Of a stretch of 64,000 nt of DNA, positions 16,925 to 24,616 are shown in pieces. Origin of the DNA: JAAFJM01 sp964529175 (GTDB lineage: Bacteria > Bacteroidota > Bacteroidia > UKL13-3); contig CAZGVO010000002.1 of assembly GCA_964529175.1 (NCBI GenBank), forward strand, positions 248,001 to 312,000, in the 5' to 3' direction. The position numbers and the translations under genes were made by a program. The notes beneath the pieces were generated by a model. That model did not search any database. It was not told the DNA's origin and saw only the letters and a program-made list of their open reading frames with translations. Each line of letters begins with the position of its first letter. The stretch's first letter is position 1.

Positions 16925-18232
16925 CTAATAAACCATTTGTAATAACTTACATTTAGCTACCATGTCTTCATTATCTATAGCGGTAATTTCTACTTCTACT
17001 ATTTCGTTAACCAACATGGGGTCGTAATTGGTTTTTACTTTAATGTAATTGCTTGTAAATCCATATATTACATTGTTGTCGTTTTCGGCCTCCCAAAGTA
17101 CTGGATAGGTTTTGCCAATATGTTCGTTATAAAATGCCAAACGTTTTTTATCGCTTAAAATATGTAGCATTTTACTTCTATCGGCACGTTCGCTTAAATT
17201 TACTTTACCTGGCAATTTGTACGCTGTAGTATTAACTCTTTCGCTGTAAGTAAATACATGCAAATACGAAATATTGAGTTCATTCAAATAATTGTAAGTA
17301 TCAATAAAATCTTCGTGCTCTTCGCCCGGATAACCCACAATAACATCTACACCAATGCAGCAATGAGGCATTAAAGCTTTGATTTTATTAACGCGTGAAG
17401 TATATAATTCGGTTAAATACCTTCTGCGCATCGATTGTAAAATTTTATCGCTACCGCTTTGTAACGGAATATGAAAATGTGGCACAATCACATTTGATTT
17501 AGCCACTAATTCTATAATTTCATCGGTAAGTAAGTTTGGTTCAATGCTCGAAATTCTGATACGTTCCAAACCATTTACTTGCTCTAAAGCTTGTAGTAAT
17601 TGGTAAAAATTTTCGTCAGTTCCTTGTCCAAAATCGCCAGTATTTACGCCTGTTAGCACAATTTCTTTAATTCCTTGACTTACTATTTCTTCTGCTTGTT
17701 TTATAATATTAGCTATGGTATCGCTGCGGCTTTTACCACGCGCTAACGGAATGGTGCAAAACGAACAAAAATAATCACAGCCATCTTGTACTTTTAAAAA
17801 CGAACGAGTTCTGTCGCCAATAGAATAACTGGCATGGTAATCTAAAACTTCTTTAATTTTTCCTTCTTTAACTATGGCTACTTCGCGTTTGCTAATATCG
17901 TTCAGGTAGTTTTCAATATTAAATTTTTCGGCAGCACCTAGCACCACATCCACACCCGGAATTTTAGCAATTTCGTTTGGTTTTAATTGCGCATAGCAGC
18001 CAACTATAGCCACAAAAGCATTTGGGTTATGGCGTAAAGCTTCTTTTACAATTTTTTTGCATTTTTTATCGGCATTATCGGTTACCGAGCAAGTGTTTAC
18101 CACATACACATCGGCACCAGCCTCAAAAGCAACCTTTTGCATTCCAGCTTCCGTTAATTGGCGACCAATGGAACTGGTTTCAGAAAAATTTAATTTACAA
18201 CCTAACGTATAAAACGCAACTGTTTTTTGCAT
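16925..18232 (-). CDS. mtaB: tRNA t6A37 methylthiotransferase MtaB
   Basis: A radical-SAM enzyme that inserts sulfur and a methyl group into the t6A base at position 37 of ANN-decoding tRNAs. The N-terminal MTTase domain supplies three cysteines (LGCKLN, VNTCSVT, GCYAQ). The radical-SAM cluster is CDYFCSFC, followed by IPLARGKSRSD, and a TRAM-like C-terminal segment follows. The frame can extend to a TTG at 18241, but the ATG at 18232 (MQKTVAFYTLGCKL) is the family start. The length is 435 residues. It is monocistronic in this context. Confidence 0.93.
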   Translation of the reverse strand: MQKTVAFYTLGCKLNFSETSSIGRQLTEAGMQKVAFEAGADVYVVNTCSVTDNADKKCKKIVKEALRHNPNAFVAIVGCYAQLKPNEIAKIPGVDVVLGAAEKFNIENYLNDISKREVAIVKEGKIKEVLDYHASYSIGDRTRSFLKVQDGCDYFCSFCTIPLARGKSRSDTIANIIKQAEEIVSQGIKEIVLTGVNTGDFGQGTDENFYQLLQALEQVNGLERIRISSIEPNLLTDEIIELVAKSNVIVPHFHIPLQSGSDKILQSMRRRYLTELYTSRVNKIKALMPHCCIGVDVIVGYPGEEHEDFIDTYNYLNELNISYLHVFTYSERVNTTAYKLPGKVNLSERADRSKMLHILSDKKRLAFYNEHIGKTYPVLWEAENDNNVIYGFTSNYIKVKTNYDPMLVNEIVEVEITAIDNEDMVAKCKLLQMVY

Positions 18233-18291
18233 AGTCTGCAAAAATATAAAAGATTATTGGTTTTGAAGAAAAAACTAACATTGAAAAAAAA

Positions 18292-18319
18292 TAGCCACAG
18301 ATTTTACAGATTACGCAGA
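18292..18319. repeat. Dispersed intergenic repeat, left copy (reverse form)
   Basis: TAGCCACAGATTTTACAGAT plus TACGCAGA. It is the reverse-complement relative of the copy at 19168-19201 (CGTAATCTGTGGCTA core). The pair flanks the interrupted lipoprotein gene. Confidence 0.55.
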
Positions 18320-18405
18320 AAAAATCTTTGTCTTCTAAGAAATCTTTGTTAAAAATGTTATTTAATAAAAATCCGAAGTAGTTATAAACCACTAATAAAA
18401 TTAAA

Positions 18406-19044
18406 TTATCTCAAAATTGGGATATCCTTCATTGATTTTTGAAGTAAAAGATAATTCATAATAGAATCAGTATTCAATGTCTCTATGTAATTAATATTTG
18501 CAGGGAATTCATTTGATGAAGCCTTAAAATAAAAATCCTCACAAATACTTTCCAGTTGCTGGGGTAAACCATTCATTTCAAAGTTATAAAAATGTTTTTT
18601 CCCAATTGAGTCCGTATAAATTGCTGCCCAAGTTCCTAATAAGTTACAACTTACTTCATTTACTCCCCTTTTTTTAGAAATTGTGCCATCCTTTTTTGAA
18701 AGAAAATAATTTTAAATGTAAGCTAGCTTAGATTTTTGTTCATTGGTAATTTTCAATTTGTAATATTTACTTTTTGTTCCAAAATGAAACAATCCATCTT
18801 TAGAAGGCGTAAAATATGAACCAACTTTAATTAGCAAACTGTCTGAGTTTTGGTCAAACCTAATATACAAATTGGCACCTATTTTCTTTAAGTTATTTGT
18901 GTCAATATTATCAGGTAATCCAATATTTAGTAATTCAATCGAGTAGGGTTTATTTTTAACTAGTTGCTGATTGTTACAACAAGTTAAAAAAACATAAAAG
19001 AGAGTAAATATAGTCGAATTTAAGATTTTAAAGTAGATTTTCAC
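18406..19044 (-). pseudogene. Lipoprotein gene interrupted by one in-frame TAA
   Basis: From the ATG at 19044 the frame gives a lipoprotein signal (FYVFLTCCNNQQ) and 110 residues ending KSKLAYI at a TAA (18712-18714). Reading on in the same frame gives 101 more residues without any stop (NYFLSKKDGTISKKRG, then a phrase with NLLGTWAAIYTDSIGKKHFYN) and a normal end at 18406. The whole length is 213 codons including the stops. The composition is the same on both sides, so this is one gene with a nonsense mutation, or a sequencing error. The second part, with LLGTWAAIYTDS, resembles lipocalin-like or DUF-type small lipoproteins; I cannot name it. Confidence 0.75.
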
Positions 19045-19167
19045 TTAGGTTTTATTACAATTTGTTATATAATAATTGATTAAATAATACGTGCTATCTA
19101 TAAAATCTGTAGCTAAAATTTTGTGTTCTTTGCGAAAAACTTTGAGCCCTTTGCGGTTACTTTTAAT

Positions 19168-19201
19168 GCGTAATCTGTTTAATCAGCGTAATCTGTGGCT
19201 A
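19168..19201. repeat. Dispersed intergenic repeat, right copy
   Basis: Two tandem near-copies of GCGTAATCTGT, the second continuing GGCTA. The related phrases at 19099-19130 (AAAATCTGTAGCTAAAATTT, TTCTTTGCGAAAAACTTTG) belong to the same family of Bacteroidota intergenic repeats. No coding potential. Confidence 0.5.
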
Positions 19202-19205
19202 AAAA

Positions 19206-20837
19206 CTAAAATCTTTTTCTTAAAAATAAGTTGAAGCTCATGTTATAAGGATATTGTTTTAACCATTTTTCGTCAGATACAATATTGGTTAAACTGGTTT
19301 TTATTACTGGCATAAAGCCAATGGAAACCCCAAGTGCACTTAAGTTATAAGTAAACTGAGGCTGGAATGTAAAAAACAAAGTGTTTTTAAAAGCAGGATA
19401 ATCGTTTTTATTGCTTATTTCATAAACGCCCACATTGTTTTGAGCAATTACGTAAGTGTTTATTCCTGTTAAAAAGCCAATTCCCAAACCAGTTTGTGCA
19501 GCTAACTCAAATTTAGGAGTTTCTAAAATTTTATAAGTTACAAAAATTGGAATTTCTGTGTACGAGTATTTTAACGATTTAACAAAGTTGTTTCCTGCAG
19601 TTATACTATCGTTTTTGTAAATCAAATTTTCTTCATAATTGCCCATTATATTTTTGGCAGTATCTAAGTTAAAACTCATGGTTTGCTTAAAGTTTGCCAT
19701 TATAATACCTGAACTTAAAGTAATGCGTTTGGTAATATCGTAACCCACTAAAAATCCTCCTGAAATTTCAGATTCGGTGCTTTCGGTTTTTTCACGCAAA
19801 TTAATATTGGCAGCACTGTTTGCTTTATCAGTTCCTTCGGCATAACGCATAAAACTATAACCCATTCCTGCATAGGCTATTATGGTTAATTTTTCGTGTT
19901 TTAACGATGGTCCCATATAATCGTTTTCCGATGCTTGTTGTGCATTGGTAGTTTTTACATTGGGTGTATTGTTGCTACTATCCACCTTGGCTGGGGTTTC
20001 GGCTTTGGTTTCTAGTTCTGTATTGTCAATTGCTTTTACTGTTTTTGGCTTATTTTGTTCAGCAATAACAGGATTTATTGGTTCATCGTTTTTAGCAATG
20101 GCAGTATTGTTGTTATTATTTCCACCATTATTTGAATTCGAAGCATTGTTATTTATACCATCATTTTTAGCAATTGGATTATTTACCATATTGTTTGCAC
20201 CTGAAGCATTAATTGCGGTAGCCGAAACAACTGTATTAGCAATAATAGGTTTTGTGTTATTGATTGCATTTGTTTGATTGCCAGAATTTTGAGTGGTAGG
20301 TTTACTTGAGGTTGAGCCTTTTGTATTTACTTGATTATTAGTATTTTGCAAATCACGTGCAACGGCCTTATTATCAACTTTTTTAGTATTTAAAGTTAAC
20401 CGTTGTTTACTATTATTGGTATTTGCTAATAAACTAGTTGAGCCATTTAAGTTTTCATTTCCAATGGCAGCTGAATCTAACCAAACAAATGCTTTTGGAT
20501 GAGTTAAAGTATTGTTTTGACTAATTTCAGTAGTAAATTTATTGATAAAAATTCCTGCAATAACACCCACAGTAAGCACTGCAAAAGTCCAGATATAAAC
20601 CAGTTTTTTGCTGTATTTGGATATTTGAGGTAAATGTTTTTCAATAGCTAACCAAATGCCTTCGCTAGGTTCAACTTGCAAGGTATTTAATTTGGCAGCA
20701 ATCGATTTTTCAAAATTATCGGCCGGTAAATTTTGGGCAATATTGTCCCATAAGGCCTCATTTGGTTTGGCCTCAAAACTGTCGAACTGCTCTTTTAGCT
20801 GTTTTTCAAATTTATCTTGGTTGTTCAAATGGTTCAT
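19206..20837 (-). CDS. Predicted envelope-spanning protein: cytoplasmic anti-sigma-like head, one membrane helix, Asn-rich linker, outer-membrane beta-barrel
   Basis: The 543-residue protein overlaps the sigma-factor gene by 26 bases and is probably coexpressed with it. The N-terminus has two related motifs (FEKQLKEQFDSFEAKPNEAL then FEKSIAAKLNTLQVEPSEGI), each followed by W..I...LP. One hydrophobic helix follows (about residues 81-100, LVYIWTFAVLTVGVIAGIFI). Then comes a long linker of Asn, Thr, Ala and Lys (about residues 105-300). The C-terminal ~230 residues form a barrel-like region (YAGMGYSFMRYAE, SGGFLVGYDITKRITLSSGI) ending in RKRF. The layout implies contact from cytoplasm to outer membrane. 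The anti-sigma role is an inference from gene order. Confidence 0.75.
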   Translation of the reverse strand: MNHLNNQDKFEKQLKEQFDSFEAKPNEALWDNIAQNLPADNFEKSIAAKLNTLQVEPSEGIWLAIEKHLPQISKYSKKLVYIWTFAVLTVGVIAGIFINKFTTEISQNNTLTHPKAFVWLDSAAIGNENLNGSTSLLANTNNSKQRLTLNTKKVDNKAVARDLQNTNNQVNTKGSTSSKPTTQNSGNQTNAINNTKPIIANTVVSATAINASGANNMVNNPIAKNDGINNNASNSNNGGNNNNNTAIAKNDEPINPVIAEQNKPKTVKAIDNTELETKAETPAKVDSSNNTPNVKTTNAQQASENDYMGPSLKHEKLTIIAYAGMGYSFMRYAEGTDKANSAANINLREKTESTESEISGGFLVGYDITKRITLSSGIIMANFKQTMSFNLDTAKNIMGNYEENLIYKNDSITAGNNFVKSLKYSYTEIPIFVTYKILETPKFELAAQTGLGIGFLTGINTYVIAQNNVGVYEISNKNDYPAFKNTLFFTFQPQFTYNLSALGVSIGFMPVIKTSLTNIVSDEKWLKQYPYNMSFNLFLRKRF

Positions 20838-21375
20838 TTAAAATATTGTAATGTTTGGTAAGTGCTTTTTTCATCCAATCGCGGGCACGAGCATACTGCG
20901 ATTTACTGGTTCCAATTGCAATTCCAAGCTGTTCGCCTATTTCTTTATGTGTAAATCCTTCAATGGCATATAAGTTAAAAATTAACCTATAGCCATCGGG
21001 CATTTGCTGCACAAAAGCTAAAATTTCCTTAACCGAAATTTTTGAAACTACATCGTCATCGTATTTGGCATCATAATCTTGCACATCTAAATCTTCTTTA
21101 AAATGACGAAGCCTATGTTTATACAAATTAATAGCGTTGAAAACCACCACGCGCCTAACCCAACCTTCAAAATTGCCTTCGCCTCGGTAAGTATGTATGC
21201 TTTGAAATAATTTAATAAAACTTTCTTGCAACATATCTTCGGCTTCGGCCCTGTCTTTGGCATAGCGCATGCAAACTCCCAGCATTTTTGATGCAAAATG
21301 GTCGTAAAAAGCCTTTTGAGCTTTTCTGTCGCCTTCTTTGCAACCTATAATCATATCTTCAATAGAAAGATTCAT
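20812..21375 (-). CDS. RNA polymerase sigma factor, ECF (sigma-70 family)
   Basis: A 187-residue extracytoplasmic-function sigma factor with region 2 (YAKDRAEAEDMLQESFIKLF, FEGWVRRVVVFNAINLY) and region 4 (MPDGYRLIFNLYAIEGFTHK, EIGEQLGIAIGTSKSQYARA), the canonical two-domain order. The stop lies inside the start of the next gene, 26 bases of overlap, which suggests translational coupling to the barrel protein. A classical FecR-type anti-sigma gene is not present, so the barrel protein is the best candidate partner. Target promoters are unknown. Confidence 0.92.
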   Translation of the reverse strand: MNLSIEDMIIGCKEGDRKAQKAFYDHFASKMLGVCMRYAKDRAEAEDMLQESFIKLFQSIHTYRGEGNFEGWVRRVVVFNAINLYKHRLRHFKEDLDVQDYDAKYDDDVVSKISVKEILAFVQQMPDGYRLIFNLYAIEGFTHKEIGEQLGIAIGTSKSQYARARDWMKKALTKHYNILNEPFEQPR

Positions 21376-21465
21376 GCTTTAGTTTGGTAATTTTTAAAAA
21401 TAACTTTGGTTAAGTTACACATTAGTCAAATAAACCAATGGTAGCGGTTGCACAATACTATTAAA

Positions 21466-22173
21466 TTATTTAATATTTTTTGCTAAAAGGTGTTTTATTA
21501 CATGCAATAAAGTTTCTTTTACAGGGTAAGTATGTTTGGTCTCGGCTGCAAATGTGGCGGGATTTGGAAGTTTGGTTCGGTGTTTTATTAAACTGATTTT
21601 TATATTTTCTAGTGTGTTTGAAATTCCATATTGAAAAGTTTCAACAAAGGTTGTATTAACAGCTTTGTAAGTGTCAAACTTGTTTTCAAAAAGCTTAACT
21701 GAGTATTCATACACATCTACTTGGGGTTTCATACCATCTTTTAAAAGCAAATATCCCTCTTGTTGATACAATGGTAAAATGCCAATTGGGTAAAATTCAA
21801 TTTCGTGTTCTATAAATTCATAAATTTCTTTCCCCACATCCAATTGTTGTTTAATTTTAGGCAAGGCAAACCCAATAATTTCAGAAATAACCTCCATTAC
21901 AGCATCATCGGTTACTACTTTTTTATACAATACTTTAAAATTGGCTAAATCTAGTGCATCTATGCGCTCAGGAAAATCGTGGTATAAGTTGTTTTTTTGA
22001 TCCATAAAACGCTTTAACAACCGGTAATGATTAACCAATTCGTTTAATTGCGGATACAGTTTAATTTGGGTAAAATGCTTATCTACATCTTGCAAATAAG
22101 CTAGCAATACGTATTTTTTGTACTCTAGGTCAAGTAAATCTTCAAAAAACCAGTTTGATGATAAAGTTTTCAT
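21466..22173 (-). CDS. Conserved-looking hypothetical protein, 235 residues
   Basis: A soluble protein rich in Lys, Leu and Tyr, with no signal peptide or membrane helix. It begins MKTLSSNWFFEDLLDLEYKK and contains helical stretches such as LAYLQDVDKHFTQIKLYPQL. It looks mostly alpha-helical. No catalytic motif is recognised. It lies upstream of the ECF sigma gene on the same strand, with a 90-base gap, so it may or may not share the transcript. It is divergent from groESL, and its upstream region holds the TTGTCA repeats described there. Confidence 0.7.
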   Translation of the reverse strand: MKTLSSNWFFEDLLDLEYKKYVLLAYLQDVDKHFTQIKLYPQLNELVNHYRLLKRFMDQKNNLYHDFPERIDALDLANFKVLYKKVVTDDAVMEVISEIIGFALPKIKQQLDVGKEIYEFIEHEIEFYPIGILPLYQQEGYLLLKDGMKPQVDVYEYSVKLFENKFDTYKAVNTTFVETFQYGISNTLENIKISLIKHRTKLPNPATFAAETKHTYPVKETLLHVIKHLLAKNIK

Positions 22174-22257
22174 AGCAGTAATTGATTATATTTTACAATC
22201 GTAAAAATAAAAAAAATAGTTTTAAAAAAATAAATGCTCATGTAAGCAATTACGCTC

Positions 22258-22298
22258 TTTTGACAATTTTTCAGCCTTTTGTCAAAAATTTTGTCAAA
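22258..22298 (+). promoter_or_regulatory. TTGTCA-type repeat cluster, candidate upstream activator site of groESL
   Basis: TTTTGACAA (22258-22266) and TTGTCAAAA (22279-22287) are a perfect 9-bp inverted repeat with a 12-base spacer. A third copy, TTTTGTCAAA, lies at 22289-22298, and a weaker TTTGTCA at 22354-22360. The cluster is about 90-130 bases before the predicted sigma-54 -12 element, a usual distance for an enhancer-type activator site. Function is inferred. Confidence 0.45.
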
Positions 22299-22373
22299 CG
22301 TAATCTGCCAAAAATCAAGGGTATTAAAAATTGGGGCTGTGTAAGGTTGAAAATTTGTCATACAAAACCGCAA

Positions 22374-22389
22374 TGGCACAATAAGTGCT
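22374..22389 (+). promoter_or_regulatory. Sigma-54-type (-24/-12) promoter predicted for groES-groEL
   Basis: TGGCACAATAAGTGCT fits the consensus TGGCAC-N5-TTGCW with one mismatch. The invariant GG and GC are at the correct 10-base interval. The predicted transcription start, about 12 bases after the GC, is near 22399, which gives a leader of about 60 bases before groES. No housekeeping TAnnTTTG element is visible in the same gap, and there is no CIRCE sequence. Confidence 0.5.
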
Positions 22390-22461
22390 AAACACCAATT
22401 GTAAACTTAATTATTTAGGTTTATGTATAATTATTCAAAAATTTAAAACAAAACAAATAAT

Positions 22462-22737
22462 ATGTCAGTATCATTAAAACCATTAGCCGACAGAGTGTTG
22501 GTGGAGCCAGCACCGGCAGAAGAAAAAACAATTGGTGGAATTATCATTCCAGACACAGCTAAAGAAAAACCGCAAAGAGGTATTGTTGTGGCAGCAGGAG
22601 CAGGAAAAAAAGATGAGCCTATGACTGTTAAGCCTGGCGATAGCGTATTGTACGGTAAATATGCTGGAACCGAAGTTACCGTTGATGGTAAAGAGTATTT
22701 AATTATGCGCGAAAGCGATATTTTTGCTATAGTATAG
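22462..22737 (+). CDS. groES: Co-chaperonin GroES
   Basis: Heptameric lid of the GroEL folding chamber, cytoplasmic. The 91-residue sequence has LKPLADRVLVEPAPAEEKT, the mobile-loop segment IGGIIIPDTAKEKPQRG, VLYGKYAGTEV and a final EYLIMRESDIFAIV. These are standard for the family. It is followed by groEL after a 105-base gap that contains a perfect 18-base palindrome. Transcription probably starts at the sigma-54-like element upstream. Confidence 0.98.
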   Translation: MSVSLKPLADRVLVEPAPAEEKTIGGIIIPDTAKEKPQRGIVVAAGAGKKDEPMTVKPGDSVLYGKYAGTEVTVDGKEYLIMRESDIFAIV

Positions 22738-22750
22738 CAATTAATTGTTG

Positions 22751-22768
22751 TCCCGATAGCTATCGGGA
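22751..22768. repeat. Perfect 18-base palindrome between groES and groEL
   Basis: TCCCGATAGCTATCGGGA, a complete self-complementary sequence. It has no T-run behind it, so it is not a typical terminator. The same palindrome is, to my knowledge, dispersed in intergenic regions of many Bacteroidota genomes. In the mRNA it would form a stem that could alter the groES/groEL ratio or protect transcript ends. Confidence 0.7.
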
Positions 22769-22842
22769 GTCAGTTGATAGAGTAATTATTACCTACGCAA
22801 TCAATCAAAAAATCTTCAATCAAAAATCAAAAAATTAAAGTT

Positions 22843-24480
22843 ATGAGTAAAAAAATATTATACGGTGTAGATGCACGTGATGGTTTAAAACGTGGAGTTG
22901 ACGCATTGGCAAATGCTGTAAAAGCTACTTTAGGTCCAAAAGGAAGAAATGTAGTAATAGACAAAAAATTTGGTTCACCAGCTGTTACTAAAGACGGTGT
23001 TTCGGTAGCTAAAGAAATTGAATTAAAAGACCCAATTGAAAACATGGGCGCACAAATGGTTAAAGAAGTAGCTTCAAAAACTGCTGATATAGCTGGAGAT
23101 GGAACCACAACTGCTACTGTTTTAGCGCAAGCTATTGTAGCTGGTGGAACTAAAAACGTAGCTGCTGGCGCTAATCCTATGGATTTAAAACGTGGTATCG
23201 ACAAAGCTGTAGAAGCTGTTGTAGCTAGTTTAAAATCGCAAAGCCAACAAGTAGGTGACGATTACAAAAAAATTCAACAAGTTGCTTCAATTTCGGCTAA
23301 TAACGATGAAGTTATTGGTACTTTAATTGCTAACGCAATGGCAAAAGTTGGAAAAGAAGGTGTAATTACTGTAGAAGAAGCAAAAGGTACTGAAACTGAT
23401 GTTAAAACAGTAGAGGGTATGCAGTTTGATCGCGGTTACTTAAGTCCTTACTTTGTTACTAATGCGGAAAAAATGGAAGCTGATTTAGACAATCCTTACA
23501 TTTTAATTTACGACAAAAAAGTAAGTAACATGAAAGAATTGTTACCTATTTTAGAGCAAGTAGTTCAAACTGGTAAACCATTGGTAATTATTTCGGAAGA
23601 TGTAGAAGGCGAAGCTTTAGCTACATTGGTAGTAAATAAAATTCGTGGTTCGTTAAAAATTGCTGCTGTTAAAGCTCCAGGATTTGGCGATAGAAGAAAA
23701 GCAATGTTAGAAGATATTGCTATTTTAACTGGCGGTACTGTAATTAGCGAAGAGCGTGGCTTTAAATTAGAAAATGCTGATATCAGCATGTTAGGAAGAG
23801 CTGAAAAAATTAATATCGACAAAGACAACACTACCATTATTAATGGTGCTGGCGCAAAAGAAGATATTTCTGCTCGCGTTAACCAAATTAAAGCACAAAT
23901 AGAAAATACTACTAGCGATTACGATAAAGAAAAATTACAAGAGCGTTTAGCTAAATTAGCTGGCGGTGTGGCTGTTCTTTATATTGGTGCTGCTACCGAA
24001 GTAGAAATGAAAGAGAAAAAAGACCGTGTAGATGATGCATTACATGCAACTCGCGCAGCGGTTGAAGAAGGTATAGTTGCTGGTGGTGGAGTTGCTTATA
24101 TTAGAGCAATTGCAGCATTAGATAACTTAAAAGGCGCTAACGAAGATGAGAATACTGGTATTCAAATTATCCGCAGAGCTTTAGAAGAGCCTTTAAGAAC
24201 TATTGTAGCTAACGCTGGTGGCGAAGGTTCAGTAGTAGTAAATAAAGTACGCGAAGGTAAAGACGATTACGGTTACAATGCTAGAACTGAAGTTTACGAA
24301 AACTTAATTGGTGCTGGTGTAATTGACCCAACTAAAGTAAGCCGTGTAGCTTTACAAAATGCTGCAAGTGCTGCTGCTATGATTTTAACTACTGAGTGCG
24401 CTTTAGTAGAAGAAAAAGAAGCTAACGCTCCAGCTATGCCAGGTGGAATGCCAGGTGGCATGGACGGAATGGGATACTAA
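22843..24480 (+). CDS. groEL: Chaperonin GroEL
   Basis: Forms the tetradecameric folding chamber. The 545-residue sequence has the ATP-binding phrases ATLGPKGRNV, TKDGVSVAKEIEL and AGDGTTTATVLAQAI, and the family phrase AAVEEGIVAGGGVAYIRA. The C-terminal Gly-Met tail is short (AMPGGMPGGMDGMGY). Length is typical. It is the second gene of the groES-groEL operon, and a strong terminator lies 60 bases after the stop. A second short palindromic repeat sits between stop and terminator. Confidence 0.98.
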   Translation: MSKKILYGVDARDGLKRGVDALANAVKATLGPKGRNVVIDKKFGSPAVTKDGVSVAKEIELKDPIENMGAQMVKEVASKTADIAGDGTTTATVLAQAIVAGGTKNVAAGANPMDLKRGIDKAVEAVVASLKSQSQQVGDDYKKIQQVASISANNDEVIGTLIANAMAKVGKEGVITVEEAKGTETDVKTVEGMQFDRGYLSPYFVTNAEKMEADLDNPYILIYDKKVSNMKELLPILEQVVQTGKPLVIISEDVEGEALATLVVNKIRGSLKIAAVKAPGFGDRRKAMLEDIAILTGGTVISEERGFKLENADISMLGRAEKINIDKDNTTIINGAGAKEDISARVNQIKAQIENTTSDYDKEKLQERLAKLAGGVAVLYIGAATEVEMKEKKDRVDDALHATRAAVEEGIVAGGGVAYIRAIAALDNLKGANEDENTGIQIIRRALEEPLRTIVANAGGEGSVVVNKVREGKDDYGYNARTEVYENLIGAGVIDPTKVSRVALQNAASAAAMILTTECALVEEKEANAPAMPGGMPGGMDGMGY

Positions 24481-24505
24481 TAAAGTGCGGAATGCGAGGT
24501 GCGAA

Positions 24506-24529
24506 GTAGAGACGTTGCACGCAACGTCT
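24506..24529. repeat. Short inverted repeat after groEL
   Basis: AGACGTTGC (24510-24518), two bases, GCAACGTCT (24521-24529): a perfect 9-bp stem, preceded by GTAG. It belongs to a GTAGAGACG... repeat type that, from memory, is widespread between genes in Bacteroidota and some other phyla. Confidence 0.6.
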
Positions 24530-24540
24530 TTAAATTATAA

Positions 24541-24575
24541 AACCCGAATCATCATTTTGATGGTTCGGGTTTTTT
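24541..24575. terminator. Terminator of groESL
   Basis: A 13-bp stem with one wobble (24541-24553 with 24559-24571) and a 5-base loop, followed by six T. The next gene is convergent and ends 40 bases later; the preceding A content is too low for a good terminator on the other strand. Confidence 0.88.
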
Positions 24576-24616
24576 ATTGGAAAGCGGTTCGATTTTTTTA
24601 TAAATTACTTTTTCAA

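Noticed and set aside
22374..22390. CIRCE element (HrcA site) before groES.
   Set aside because: GCAC and GTGC are only five bases apart, not the nine-base spacing of CIRCE arms, and the arms are too short. The -24/-12 reading fits better.
22170..22391. Open frames on both strands between the hypothetical gene and groES.
   Set aside because: They overlap the predicted regulatory sites, have no protein-like composition and mirror each other on opposite strands.
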